A stretch of 64,000 bases of DNA from NCBI RefSeq assembly GCF_029945685.1, contig NZ_JAQSDA010000008.1, positions 119,091 through 183,090 on the forward strand. Reading direction: 5' to 3'. The number at the start of each line of letters is the position of its first letter. Positions within the stretch are counted from its first letter, which is position 1. The position numbers and the translations under genes were made by a program. Shown here piece after piece: positions 1 to 7,499 of this stretch. The stretch is from Polaromonas sp. (lineage in GTDB: Bacteria; Pseudomonadota; Gammaproteobacteria; Burkholderiales; Burkholderiaceae_C). The notes beneath the pieces were generated by a model, which saw only the letters and a program-made list of their open reading frames with translations, made no database searches and was not told where the DNA came from.

Positions 1-32
1 GTACGCGGGTTCGATTCCGGCCCCGGGCACCA
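1..32 (+). tRNA. tRNA, 3' part only (cut by window start)
   Basis: The window opens inside a tRNA. The T arm is visible with the TTCGATT loop at 11-17, followed by the 3' acceptor strand CCCGGGC (22-28), discriminator A29 and an encoded CCA at 30-32. The middle pair of the T stem (G9/G19) is mismatched. The acceptor implies a 5' strand GCCCGGG. The anticodon lies outside the window, so the amino acid cannot be read. Confidence 0.85.
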
Positions 33-38
33 GATACA

Positions 39-68
39 GGCCCCTCCAGTTCTGGTGGGGCCTTTTTT
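39..68 (+). terminator. Intrinsic terminator after the tRNA
   Basis: GGCCCC (39-44) pairs with GGGGCC (57-62); after a T/T mismatch three more pairs close a short GTTC loop. Six T residues follow at 63-68. It sits seven bases after the tRNA CCA end, so it most likely ends the tRNA transcript. Confidence 0.8.
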
Positions 69-114
69 GTGGGCGCTTGCGCGCGAAACCACAGAAGCAC
101 AGATACTGGCGGGC

Positions 115-1413
115 ATGACTTCCTCGCGCTCCGCCACCCCGCTCCACCAACTTGACGCCTGGCAAGCCGCCGCTCTGCTGACGCGCCGCGAACTCAAGGC
201 CGTGGACCTGGTCCGCGCCTGCCTGGACCGCATGGCCGAACGTGAGCCGCAACTGCAGGCTTTTGTGCAGTTGGGCGCCGACGCCGCGCTGGCGACGGCG
301 CGCGAACTCGATGCCGGGCCGGTGCGCGGCCTGCTGCACGGCCTGCCCTTCGGCGTGAAGGATCTGTTCGACACCTTTGACCTGCCCACCGGCTACGGCT
401 CGCCGATCTATGCCGGCCAGCAACCCCTGGCCGACGCGGCGGCCGTGGCGCTGTGCCGCGAAGCCGGCGCGGTGCTGCTCGGCAAAACCGTGACCACCGA
501 GCTGGCCAACATGTTCCCCGGCGTCACGCGCAACCCGCACCACCCCGCGCACACGCCGGGCGGTTCGTCCAGTGGTTCGGCCGCCGCCGTGGCCGACGCC
601 ATGCTGCCGCTGGCGCTGGGCACTCAAACGGCCGGTTCGCTGATTCGGCCGGCGGCTTTCTGCGGCGTGGTCGGCTACAAACCCAGCCACAACCGGGTGC
701 CCAAAGCGGGCGTCAAAAGCCTTTCGGAAACGCTGGACACGGTGGGCGGCTTTGCGCGCAGCGTGCGCGACGTGGCGCTGCTGGGCGCCGTGCTGACCGG
801 TGATGCGCGGCTGGCCGACCCCGCTGCTTTTGCACAGACGGCCGCGCCGCGCATCGGCTTTTGCCGCACGCCCGAGTGGGCGCTGGCCGATGCCGATACG
901 CAGCAGGCCTGGGCCCGGGCCGAAGCCGCGCTGGCCGGCCACGGCGTGCCGCTGGCGCTACCGCCTGAGCTGTCGGGCCTGGTTGCCGTGCAGAAAGAGG
1001 TGCAGGCCTTCGAGACCGCGCGCTCGCTGAGCCATGAGCGCCTGCGGCACCGCGACCAGCTCAGTGCGCCGCTGCAGGCGCTGATCGCTGCGGGGCTGAC
1101 CATCAGTGGTGAAACGCATGCGCACAACCTGCGGGTGACCGCGCAGGCGCGGCGCCAGGCGCAGGACTTGTTTGGACCCCACGACGTGTTGCTGGCCCCC
1201 AGCAGCATCGGCGAGGCGCCGGCCGGGCTGGACGGCACGGGGGACCCGCTGTTTTGCCGCAGCTGGACGCTGCTGGGCCTGCCCTGCGTGCACCTGCCGT
1301 TTGCCCGCGGTCGCAGCGGCCTGCCCGTGGGCCTGCAACTGATCGGCGCTTATGGCGACGACCACCGCCTGCTGGCGGCCGCGCACTGGGTGCACGCGCG
1401 CCTGAGCCCCTGA
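115..1413 (+). CDS. Amidase (amidase-signature family)
   Basis: A 432-residue enzyme of the amidase-signature family, which hydrolyses amides through a Ser-cisSer-Lys triad. The triad is visible: Lys82 in GVKDLF, Ser151 at the start of the GGSSSGS glycine/serine loop, and nucleophile Ser175 in TAGSLIRPA. The 24-residue spacing between the two serines matches GatA. The family also includes GatA, but there is no gatB or gatC here, so a free-standing amidase is more likely; the substrate is unknown. No signal peptide is seen, so it should be cytoplasmic. A GTG at 55 would extend the frame, but it lies inside the tRNA terminator, so I chose the ATG at 115. Confidence 0.85.
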   Translation: MTSSRSATPLHQLDAWQAAALLTRRELKAVDLVRACLDRMAEREPQLQAFVQLGADAALATARELDAGPVRGLLHGLPFGVKDLFDTFDLPTGYGSPIYAGQQPLADAAAVALCREAGAVLLGKTVTTELANMFPGVTRNPHHPAHTPGGSSSGSAAAVADAMLPLALGTQTAGSLIRPAAFCGVVGYKPSHNRVPKAGVKSLSETLDTVGGFARSVRDVALLGAVLTGDARLADPAAFAQTAAPRIGFCRTPEWALADADTQQAWARAEAALAGHGVPLALPPELSGLVAVQKEVQAFETARSLSHERLRHRDQLSAPLQALIAAGLTISGETHAHNLRVTAQARRQAQDLFGPHDVLLAPSSIGEAPAGLDGTGDPLFCRSWTLLGLPCVHLPFARGRSGLPVGLQLIGAYGDDHRLLAAAHWVHARLSP

Positions 1414-1432
1414 ATGCCCGCAGCAAGGCGCA

Positions 1433-1453
1433 GGGGCTGGGGCTGGGGCTGGG
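1433..1453 (+). other. Candidate G-quadruplex tract, (GGGGCT)3GGG
   Basis: Four G runs with two-base CT loops lie 20 bases after the amidase stop codon, on the coding strand. Such a short-loop tract fits the consensus for a stable G-quadruplex in DNA or mRNA. A small hairpin, CGCAG-T6-CTGCG, follows at 1505-1520 just before the next gene. No function is shown by sequence alone. Confidence 0.5.
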
Positions 1454-1536
1454 CAATTTGACCCAGCGCCTTGCCATGGCATTGAATTAGGCGCATTCTC
1501 GAATCGCAGTTTTTTCTGCGGCTTCGGGAGTCCGTC

Positions 1537-2592
1537 ATGCGCTCACTTCCTCGTTGGACCCAACCCTTTGTTGCGGCCTTCCTGCTGGGTGCCCTGCCGC
1601 TGCAGGCGGCCACGGTGCAACCGCCGACCGCACAGGAAACAATTGCGGCGCTGGCCAGGGCCAATGCCTCGGTGGTGGGCGTGCGGGTCATGGTGGCCGA
1701 CGAAGCGCGCTCGGCCGAGACCCTGGGCCAGCACCGCCGCGGTTCGGGGGTGATGATTGCGCCGGACGGCCTGATCCTGACCATTGGCTACCTGATGCTG
1801 GAGGCCGAGCAGATTGAAATCGTGACCCAGGACAACAAGACCCTGCCGGCGCGCGCCGTGGCCTACGACCTGGCCACCGGTTTCGGCCTGCTGCGGCCCT
1901 TGCTGCCCCTGCGCGCCGGCAGCGGCGTCAGTGCCGCCGTGCTTGGCAGCAGCCAGCCCCTGCAACCCGGCGAGGCGCTGATGGCGGTGACCGGCCCGCA
2001 GACCAGCGACGACGGCGAGGTCAGCATGACGCGGCTGGTCAGCAAGCGCGCGTTTTCCGGCACCTGGGAGTACCACCTCGACACGGCCCTGTTCACCAGC
2101 CCACCCCTGCTGGGCAACGGCGCCAACCACAGCGGCGCGCCGCTGTTCAACCAGAAAGGGGAGCTGGTGGGCATAGGCTCGCTGCTGGTGGCCGACGCCA
2201 GCGGGCAGAACCAGCGCCTGCCCGGCAACATGTTTGTGCCGGTGGACCTCCTGCGCCCCATCCTGGTCGACATGCAGCGCTCCGGCAGCAGTCCCCAAAG
2301 CCACCGGCCCTGGCTGGGCCTGAATTCCAGCGACCAGGGCGGCCGCATCCAGATCGTGCGCGTCAGCAAGGACAGCCCGGCCGAGCTGGCCGGCCTGGAG
2401 GCGGGTGACGTGGTGCTCGCGGTGGACGGTACCAAGGTCGCGACACTGGCCGAGTTCTACAAGAAACTCTGGGACCGGGCCGCGCCCGATGCGGAAGTCT
2501 CACTGACGGTGTTGCAGGGCGCCGACGTCAAGACCATTGTGCTGAAGGCCCAGGACCGGCTCCAGACCCTGAGAAAACCATCCGGCATCTGA
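1537..2592 (+). CDS. DegP/HtrA-like PDZ protein with degenerate protease site
   Basis: A 351-residue exported protein with a signal peptide (about 1-25, ending LQAA), a trypsin-fold region (about 65-240) and one PDZ domain (about 257-340). It aligns by eye with S1C serine proteases: GSGVMIAPDGLILT (69-82) matches the family GSGxxIxxDGxILT. However, the catalytic His (usually in LTNxHVV) is Tyr85 here, and the catalytic Asp (usually DxxTDIALL) is Gly115. Only the serine remains (Ser199, in NHSGAPL), and its oxyanion-hole Gly-Asn is changed. It is therefore probably an inactive homologue in the periplasm, perhaps a chaperone, regulator or peptide binder. GGGAG upstream of the ATG is a good ribosome binding site. 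Confidence 0.8.
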   Translation: MRSLPRWTQPFVAAFLLGALPLQAATVQPPTAQETIAALARANASVVGVRVMVADEARSAETLGQHRRGSGVMIAPDGLILTIGYLMLEAEQIEIVTQDNKTLPARAVAYDLATGFGLLRPLLPLRAGSGVSAAVLGSSQPLQPGEALMAVTGPQTSDDGEVSMTRLVSKRAFSGTWEYHLDTALFTSPPLLGNGANHSGAPLFNQKGELVGIGSLLVADASGQNQRLPGNMFVPVDLLRPILVDMQRSGSSPQSHRPWLGLNSSDQGGRIQIVRVSKDSPAELAGLEAGDVVLAVDGTKVATLAEFYKKLWDRAAPDAEVSLTVLQGADVKTIVLKAQDRLQTLRKPSGI

Positions 2593-2600
2593 TTCTTCAG

Positions 2601-2657
2601 GTCAAATCGGCCGCCAGCCCTTGACCAGCGTGCGCAGAGTGCTATGTTGTTTGTAGC
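2601..2657 (-). repeat. R1 repeat, copy 1 (overlaps a gene end)
   Basis: The palindromic head GCTAC-N7-ATAGC is at 2641-2657 on the minus strand, with the body running left to about 2601 (TCTGCGCACG, then AAGGGCTGGCGGCC). The last five codons and the TAG stop of the epimerase gene (stop at 2642) are made by the head. Confidence 0.75.
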
Positions 2658-3577
2658 GTCAAGCCCTCGGCCACAGTGGGGTAGCGCAGGCGCAGCCGCA
2701 GCTCCTGCTTCAGCCGCGTGTTGGCGAGCCGGCGCGACTCGCTCATGAAGCTCAGCAGCATCAGCGGCAACTCGTCCTGCGCAGTGCTGCGTGCCACCCG
2801 CGGCGGGCGCGTCAGACCGTACAGGTCGGCGGCTAGGTCGAAGTAGTCGCCCATCTTCAACTCGGTGTCGTCGCTGGCATTGGTCACGCGCTGGGGTTTG
2901 CCGCGCCACAGGGCTGCCACGCAGGCGCGCGCCAGGTCGTCGGCATGGATGTGGTTGGTGAACACGTCGTCGGCGGGCGCCAGCACCGGCGTGCTCTTGA
3001 GCAAACGGGCGCGCGGCGTGCCGCCCTCGCGGTCGGGGGCGTAGATGCCCGGGATGCGCAGCGTGTGCACGCGCACACCGCTGGAGCGGCCAAAAAAGCG
3101 CAGCTGGGCCTCGGCATCGACCCGGCGCCAGGCACGCGGCGTGTGCGGGTTCACGGCGCGGGTTTCACTCGCCCACTCGCCCTGGCAATCGCCGTACACG
3201 CCACTGGTCGAGCCATACACCACCGCTTGCGGCAGGCCGCGCAGGCGCAGCGCCCGCAACAGGGCCAGCGTGCGCGGGTCGCGGCGCCAGTCGGTCAGGT
3301 TCTCGCCGGGCGGCGGGGCCAGGTGGACCACGCGGGTGGCCAGCCCGGCCAGCCGCCGCAGGGTGGCGCTCTGGTCCAGGTTGCCGGCCAGCGGTGTGAT
3401 GTGTTGGGCACGCAATTCAGGGCTGCGTTCGGGCGACGAGGTCAGGGCCAGCAGCCGCACACGCGGCGCCAGCTGGCGTGCCACACGCAGGCCGACGTCG
3501 CCGCAGCCGATGATCAGGATACGCTGGCGGCGAAAGCGCGAAGGCAGGGCGCCGAGGGGACTTTGGTTTGAGGGCAA
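2642..3577 (-). CDS. NAD(P)-dependent epimerase/reductase, SDR family (YeeZ-like)
   Basis: A 311-residue atypical extended short-chain dehydrogenase/reductase. A Rossmann dinucleotide-binding motif, ILIIGCGDVGLRVA, is at about residues 19-32, and VVYGSTSGVYGD at about 138-149 is typical of sugar-epimerase-like relatives of YeeZ. The substrate cannot be inferred. It is divergent from the ferredoxin-reductase gene, with 67 bases between the two starts. Its last residues (LQTT) and stop codon come from an R1 repeat, so the natural C-terminus has been replaced or trimmed by the repeat. No signal peptide is seen. Confidence 0.75.
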   Translation of the reverse strand: MPSNQSPLGALPSRFRRQRILIIGCGDVGLRVARQLAPRVRLLALTSSPERSPELRAQHITPLAGNLDQSATLRRLAGLATRVVHLAPPPGENLTDWRRDPRTLALLRALRLRGLPQAVVYGSTSGVYGDCQGEWASETRAVNPHTPRAWRRVDAEAQLRFFGRSSGVRVHTLRIPGIYAPDREGGTPRARLLKSTPVLAPADDVFTNHIHADDLARACVAALWRGKPQRVTNASDDTELKMGDYFDLAADLYGLTRPPRVARSTAQDELPLMLLSFMSESRRLANTRLKQELRLRLRYPTVAEGLTLQTT

Positions 3578-3644
3578 AATTGGGGGGTCGGCTGAAAACA
3601 GCCAGAGTTATAAAAAAACAGGAATACGTCAGAGGATAACCAGT

Positions 3645-4688
3645 ATGACTTTCAACGTCACCGTGCTGCCCAGCGGCCGTTCGTTCACCGCCAACCCCGA
3701 CGAAGCGCTGCTGGCCGCCGCCATCCGCCAGGGCATAGGCATGCCTTATGGCTGCAAGGACGGCGCCTGCGGTTCCTGCAAGTGCAAAAAGATCGAAGGC
3801 ACGGTCGTGCACGGCCCGCACCAGCTGAAGGCGCTGAGTCACGAGGAAGAAGCCGCGGGCTTCATCCTGACCTGCTGCGGCGTGGCGCAGACCGACGTGG
3901 TGCTGGAGTCGCGCCAGGTGACCGACGAAAGCGCCTTCCCGATCAAGAAAATGCCGGCCCGCGTGAGCAGCCTGGCGCGCGCCTCGCACGACGTGATCGT
4001 GATCCGCCTGCAGCTGCCGGCCAGCGATGTCTTCAAGTACCACGCCGGCCAGTATGTGGAGTTCTTGCTGCGCGACGGCGACCGCCGCAGCTACTCCATG
4101 GCCAATGCGCCGCACACGCAGGTCGACACCCCGGGCATCGAGCTGCACATCCGCCACATGCCGGGCGGCAAGTTCACCGAGCAGGTGTTTGGCACCATGA
4201 AGGAAAAAGACATCCTTCGCATCGAAGGGCCTTACGGCAGCTTCTTCCTGCGCGAAGACAGCAACAAACCCATGGTGTTGCTGGCATCGGGCACCGGTTT
4301 TGCGCCCATCAAGGCGCTGATCGAACACATGCAGTTCAAGGGCATCACCCGGCCCGCGATACTTTACTGGGGCGGCCGCCGTCCGGCCGATCTGTACATG
4401 AACGACTGGGTGATGGCCAAGACGGCCGAAATGCCCAACCTGAGCTATGTGCCGGTGATCTCCAACGCGCTGCCGGAAGACAACTGGACCGGCCGCACCG
4501 GCTTCGTGCACAAGTCAGTGCTGGAAGACTTCCCCAACCTTTCGGCCCACCAGGTCTATGCCTGCGGCGCACCCATCGTGGTGGATTCGGCCCGCGCCGA
4601 CTACAGCGCACTCGGCGGCCTGCCGGACGAAGAGTTTTTTGCGGACTCGTTCACGACCGAGGCGGACAAGGCCAAAGCGCTGGCCTGA
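3645..4688 (+). CDS. 2Fe-2S ferredoxin / FAD-NAD(P)H reductase (AscD-like)
   Basis: A 347-residue one-chain electron-transfer flavoprotein. The N-terminal plant-type ferredoxin domain has the [2Fe-2S] ligands Cys37, Cys42 and Cys45 (GCKDGACGSC), with the fourth at Cys77 or Cys78 (LTCC). It is followed by an FAD domain with RRSYSMAN and an NAD(P) domain with LLASGTGFAPI and YACGAP. The architecture matches the CDP-6-deoxy-delta-3,4-glucoseen reductase family and the reductases of aromatic-ring oxygenases. No sugar-nucleotide or oxygenase genes are nearby, so the partner is unknown; transfer of electrons from NAD(P)H to an oxygenase or other acceptor is the likely role. The ATG at 3645 starts exactly at the ferredoxin domain, so the long upstream reading frame is not used. 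Confidence 0.85.
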   Translation: MTFNVTVLPSGRSFTANPDEALLAAAIRQGIGMPYGCKDGACGSCKCKKIEGTVVHGPHQLKALSHEEEAAGFILTCCGVAQTDVVLESRQVTDESAFPIKKMPARVSSLARASHDVIVIRLQLPASDVFKYHAGQYVEFLLRDGDRRSYSMANAPHTQVDTPGIELHIRHMPGGKFTEQVFGTMKEKDILRIEGPYGSFFLREDSNKPMVLLASGTGFAPIKALIEHMQFKGITRPAILYWGGRRPADLYMNDWVMAKTAEMPNLSYVPVISNALPEDNWTGRTGFVHKSVLEDFPNLSAHQVYACGAPIVVDSARADYSALGGLPDEEFFADSFTTEADKAKALA

Positions 4689-4731
4689 ATTTTTTCGCCG
4701 CTGGCGTCACGCTGCGTCCCCGGTTCGTCCT

Positions 4732-5140
4732 GGACAGTAGGACGGACTCCCCACTCCCTCCCCCCGCCCCTCCCTCGCCCCGCTGGGCGATGGCGGGGAG
4801 CTTCATTTGGACGCGTGAGCTGCGCCCGCGTGCAAACATGACGGTCCCGTACTCAGACGATGACGCGCAAAGCGCGTCATCGTCTCCCCGCACCCGAACC
4901 CGCATTTGCCCCCCACCCGTCGGGCTGGGCCGAGGAGCGCAGGCAAAAGCGGATCAGGGCTCGCGATTGTCTGAGCCGAAGGCGAGTTCGAGCGAGACCC
5001 CGCTTTTGTCGAGCACCGCAGGTTGCCCCGGAGCGCAGCGCAGGGGACCCAGACCATCGGGTCGCCTTTCTTTTGGGTACTTTTCTTTGGCGAAGCAAAG
5101 ACAAAGTGCCTCGCCCGCCGGGGCGAGACCCGGCTTGCCG
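4732..5140. repeat. R3 long dispersed repeat, copy A
   Basis: This copy fills most of the 600-base gap (4689-5289) between two convergent genes. It shares long near-identical blocks with 8562-8926 and 58593-59000: the CTCCCTCGCCCCGCTGGGCG segment, a CCCACCCGTCGGGCTGGGCC segment, and AGACCATCGGGTCGCC followed by ACTTTTCTTTGGCGAAGCAAAG, which is self-complementary. An internal palindrome GATGACGCGC-AAA-GCGCGTCATC is present at about 4858-4880. Reading frames in it are open but have no coding signs. Confidence 0.85.
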
Positions 5141-5182
5141 GCACACCACAAAAAGTGGAGCAAGGTAGTCAGCACACATGGA

Positions 5183-5201
5183 TCCCGGATCAAGTCCGGG
5201 A
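5183..5201. repeat. Short hairpin repeat TCCCGGA-N5-TCCGGGA
   Basis: A perfect 7-bp stem with TCAAG loop, followed by TGACAAG. This hairpin is of a dispersed type seen in intergenic DNA of many proteobacteria. It lies between R3 copy A and an R1 copy, so three repeat types are stacked in one gap. Confidence 0.6.
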
Positions 5202-5223
5202 TGACAAGCCACAGAAAATATTC

Positions 5224-5280
5224 GCTATAAATTCAATAGCAGCCTGCACCCATAAAATAAGGGACAAAGCCTCAAAAGGC
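5224..5280 (+). repeat. R1 repeat, copy 2 (intergenic)
   Basis: Head GCTATAAATTCAATAGC at 5224-5240, then a body beginning AGCCTGCACCC and containing ATAAGGGACAAAGCC. It ends ten bases before the stop codon of the minus-strand Bug receptor gene. The head is identical to that of the copy at 9025. Confidence 0.85.
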
Positions 5281-5289
5281 TTTACAAAA

Positions 5290-6285
5290 TCAATCCACCC
5301 GAGCCCCGGAAGCCTTCACCACTTTCTCGTATTTTGCCAGTTCGCTTTTCATGAAAGCGCCAAACTGCTCGGGCGTGCTGGCCACCGGTTCCGCCAGCAG
5401 CGTGGCAAAGCGGGCTTTGGCTTCGGGCGAATTGAGGGCTGCCACAAAGGCCTGGTTCAATTTGGCGACCACGTCTTTCGGCGTGGCGGCCGGAGCCACC
5501 AGCCCCCACCAGGTGTCGATGGCAAAACCCTTGAGCGTTTCGGCCACAGCCGGGACATCGGGCAGCGCGGCGCTGCGTTTTTCGGTGGTCACGGCCAGCG
5601 CCTTGAGTTTGCCGGCCTTGATGTTGGCGGAGGCGGTCGCGAGGTTGTCGAAGTTGAAGTCAACCTGGCCGCTGAGCAGCGCCAGCTGCGCCGGGTTGCC
5701 ACCGTTGTAGGGAATGTGCAGCGCAAAAATGCCCGCGTCTTTCTTGAACATTTCCCCCGCGAGGTGGCCGGCGCTGCCGTTGCCGCCGCTGGCGTAATTG
5801 AGTTTGCCCGGGTTGGCTTTGGCATAGGCGATCAGGTCCGCCAGCGTGTTGATGTTCAGGCGTCTGGCGGTGTCGGCGTTCATCACCAGCACGTTCGGCA
5901 CGCGCAGCATCTGCGTGATGGGCGCAAAGTCGGTGGCCGCGTTGTAGGGCATCTTGCTGTAGAGCCACGGGTTGATGGCGTGGGTAGCGACCGCGGCGAT
6001 GCCGATGGTCAGGCCGTCGGGGGCCGCCTTGGCGATGGCGTCCACCCCGATGTTGCCGCCCCCGCCGGGGCGGTTTTCAATGATCACGGTACCCAGCGAG
6101 TCCTTGACGCGCTCGGCCATCAGGCGCGCGGTCACATCGATCGGCCCGCCCGGTGCGTAGGGCACGATGATGCGCATGACCTTGGGCTGCGCCATGGCGA
6201 GGGGGGACGACAGGGCCAGCACGGCGATGGAGGCCGCCGCCAGCGCGCGGGCCGCGAAAGAAGGGAGGAAGAAGGAGGTTTTCAT
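5290..6285 (-). CDS. Bug-family periplasmic substrate-binding protein (tripartite tricarboxylate transporter receptor)
   Basis: A 331-residue exported receptor of the Bug (TctC) family, which presents carboxylates or similar small acids to TctAB membrane carriers. It has a signal peptide (about 1-30, ending AMAQ) and the family blocks IIVPYAPGGPIDVTAR, IIENRPGGGGNIG and LNYASGGNGSAGHL. No tctA or tctB gene adjoins it, so it is an orphan receptor, as is common in Burkholderiales. I took the ATG at 6285 because it starts the signal peptide; an upstream ATG at 6312 adds nine unlikely residues. The ligand cannot be told from sequence. Confidence 0.88.
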   Translation of the reverse strand: MKTSFFLPSFAARALAAASIAVLALSSPLAMAQPKVMRIIVPYAPGGPIDVTARLMAERVKDSLGTVIIENRPGGGGNIGVDAIAKAAPDGLTIGIAAVATHAINPWLYSKMPYNAATDFAPITQMLRVPNVLVMNADTARRLNINTLADLIAYAKANPGKLNYASGGNGSAGHLAGEMFKKDAGIFALHIPYNGGNPAQLALLSGQVDFNFDNLATASANIKAGKLKALAVTTEKRSAALPDVPAVAETLKGFAIDTWWGLVAPAATPKDVVAKLNQAFVAALNSPEAKARFATLLAEPVASTPEQFGAFMKSELAKYEKVVKASGARVD

Positions 6286-6419
6286 GGCCCTGATTGTGGC
6301 AAAGAACGGCAAACCGGATCACCGTGGCATTCCCTAGTGCGCCCGGCCTCCCACAAACGCGGGATGCCCCGAATGCACAGTGGTGGCTAACATGGCCTGC
6401 ACCTAGCCCTGGAGTTGTC

Positions 6420-7496
6420 ATGCCCCGTTTTGCCCCCTGTGTCCCGCGTTTGTGCCTGCTGGCGCTTGTCTGTCTGGGCGCGGGTCCCGCGCTCGCGCTG
6501 GACCTGCCGAACCCGGCCGAGCCCGAGGCGCAGGCGCTGGTCCGGCGTTTCCAGGCCGACTACGCCCGCATCAAGGCCGACCCCAACTATTTCAAGCCGC
6601 CGGCCGCACCCATGGCCCTGCCCTGCGAGGTGGCGCAGCGTGACCTGTATACGCCGCTCGGGCTGTTCATGGCAATTCCGGAAGAGGCCGAGAAGATCCG
6701 GCTGATGTCACGCAAACAGCTGCGCGACATGGGCATGGACCCGGACACCGCCGCCAAACCCATGCAGTACAGCAACATCCGCATCACGCCGCTCAAAGCC
6801 ACCTGCAAGGACGGCAAACTCGACGGTGACACCGATTTCCTGGTGCAGTTCGACACCCTGATGGAAAACGTCAACACCATGGACCTCGGCACCAAGCAGG
6901 TGAAGATGACCATGAAAATGGGGACGCAGCAGGCCAGCCGTTATTTCCTGAGCTTCAAGGACGGCAAGCTCCAGGACGGGGACCGCTACCACGTCACCCA
7001 GCTGGCCATGCGCAACGAGACCCTGTATGACGATGCACAGATGACCCAGACCATGGCGAAAACAAAAATCCCGGATGCGCCCGAGCCGCAGGTCACGCTG
7101 AACTACATGAACTTCGGAGCCGGAAGAATGTCCATGTTCACGGTCAGCATGGCGCCCAGGATCAGCGCCGGCCTGTTCGGCGTCAACACCAGCTTCCAGC
7201 AGCAGCTCGACAGCCATTTCACCTCGGGCATGAACACGCCGCTGCAGCGCATGGTCATGTACAAGAACGACAAGATGTTCATGACCAGCCAGACGTCAAT
7301 GAAAAACGGCAAGCCGCACGGCGAACAGGTGCAGACCCAGGAGAACTACCTGAAAGCGTCGGGCATGCGGCTGGACCAGGTCCCCGGCATGGAGACCGCG
7401 CGGCTGGTGACGGTGGGCGGCGTGGAAATGATCGAGACCCGCACCTGTTTCATCGAGGGCGTGCTGACCAAAGCCCAGACCTGCCCGAAGGACTGA
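6420..7496 (+). CDS. Secreted protein of unknown function
   Basis: A 358-residue protein that I do not recognise. It has a clear signal peptide (about 1-26, ending ALA). The mature part is hydrophilic, rich in Met, Lys and Thr, and contains three Cys residues (about 67, 122 and 343-353 region) that could form disulphides in the periplasm. Segments such as LDGDTDFLVQFDTLMENV and NGKPHGEQVQTQENYLKASG resemble the strand-turn pattern of beta-rich secreted domains. It is followed after only three bases by the next gene, so the two probably form one transcript and may act together. The ATG at 6420 was chosen because it begins the signal peptide. Confidence 0.65.
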   Translation: MPRFAPCVPRLCLLALVCLGAGPALALDLPNPAEPEAQALVRRFQADYARIKADPNYFKPPAAPMALPCEVAQRDLYTPLGLFMAIPEEAEKIRLMSRKQLRDMGMDPDTAAKPMQYSNIRITPLKATCKDGKLDGDTDFLVQFDTLMENVNTMDLGTKQVKMTMKMGTQQASRYFLSFKDGKLQDGDRYHVTQLAMRNETLYDDAQMTQTMAKTKIPDAPEPQVTLNYMNFGAGRMSMFTVSMAPRISAGLFGVNTSFQQQLDSHFTSGMNTPLQRMVMYKNDKMFMTSQTSMKNGKPHGEQVQTQENYLKASGMRLDQVPGMETARLVTVGGVEMIETRTCFIEGVLTKAQTCPKD

Positions 7497-7499
7497 GGG

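Noticed and set aside
55..114. GTG start at 55 for the amidase
   Set aside because: It overlaps the tRNA terminator hairpin. The ATG at 115 fits the family N-terminus.
4860..5168. Frames of 80-110 codons in R3 copies (also 8761-9105 and 58723-59001)
   Set aside because: They are translations of the repeat in several frames and both strands, with similar peptides in all copies. Their similarity reflects the DNA repeat, not protein selection.
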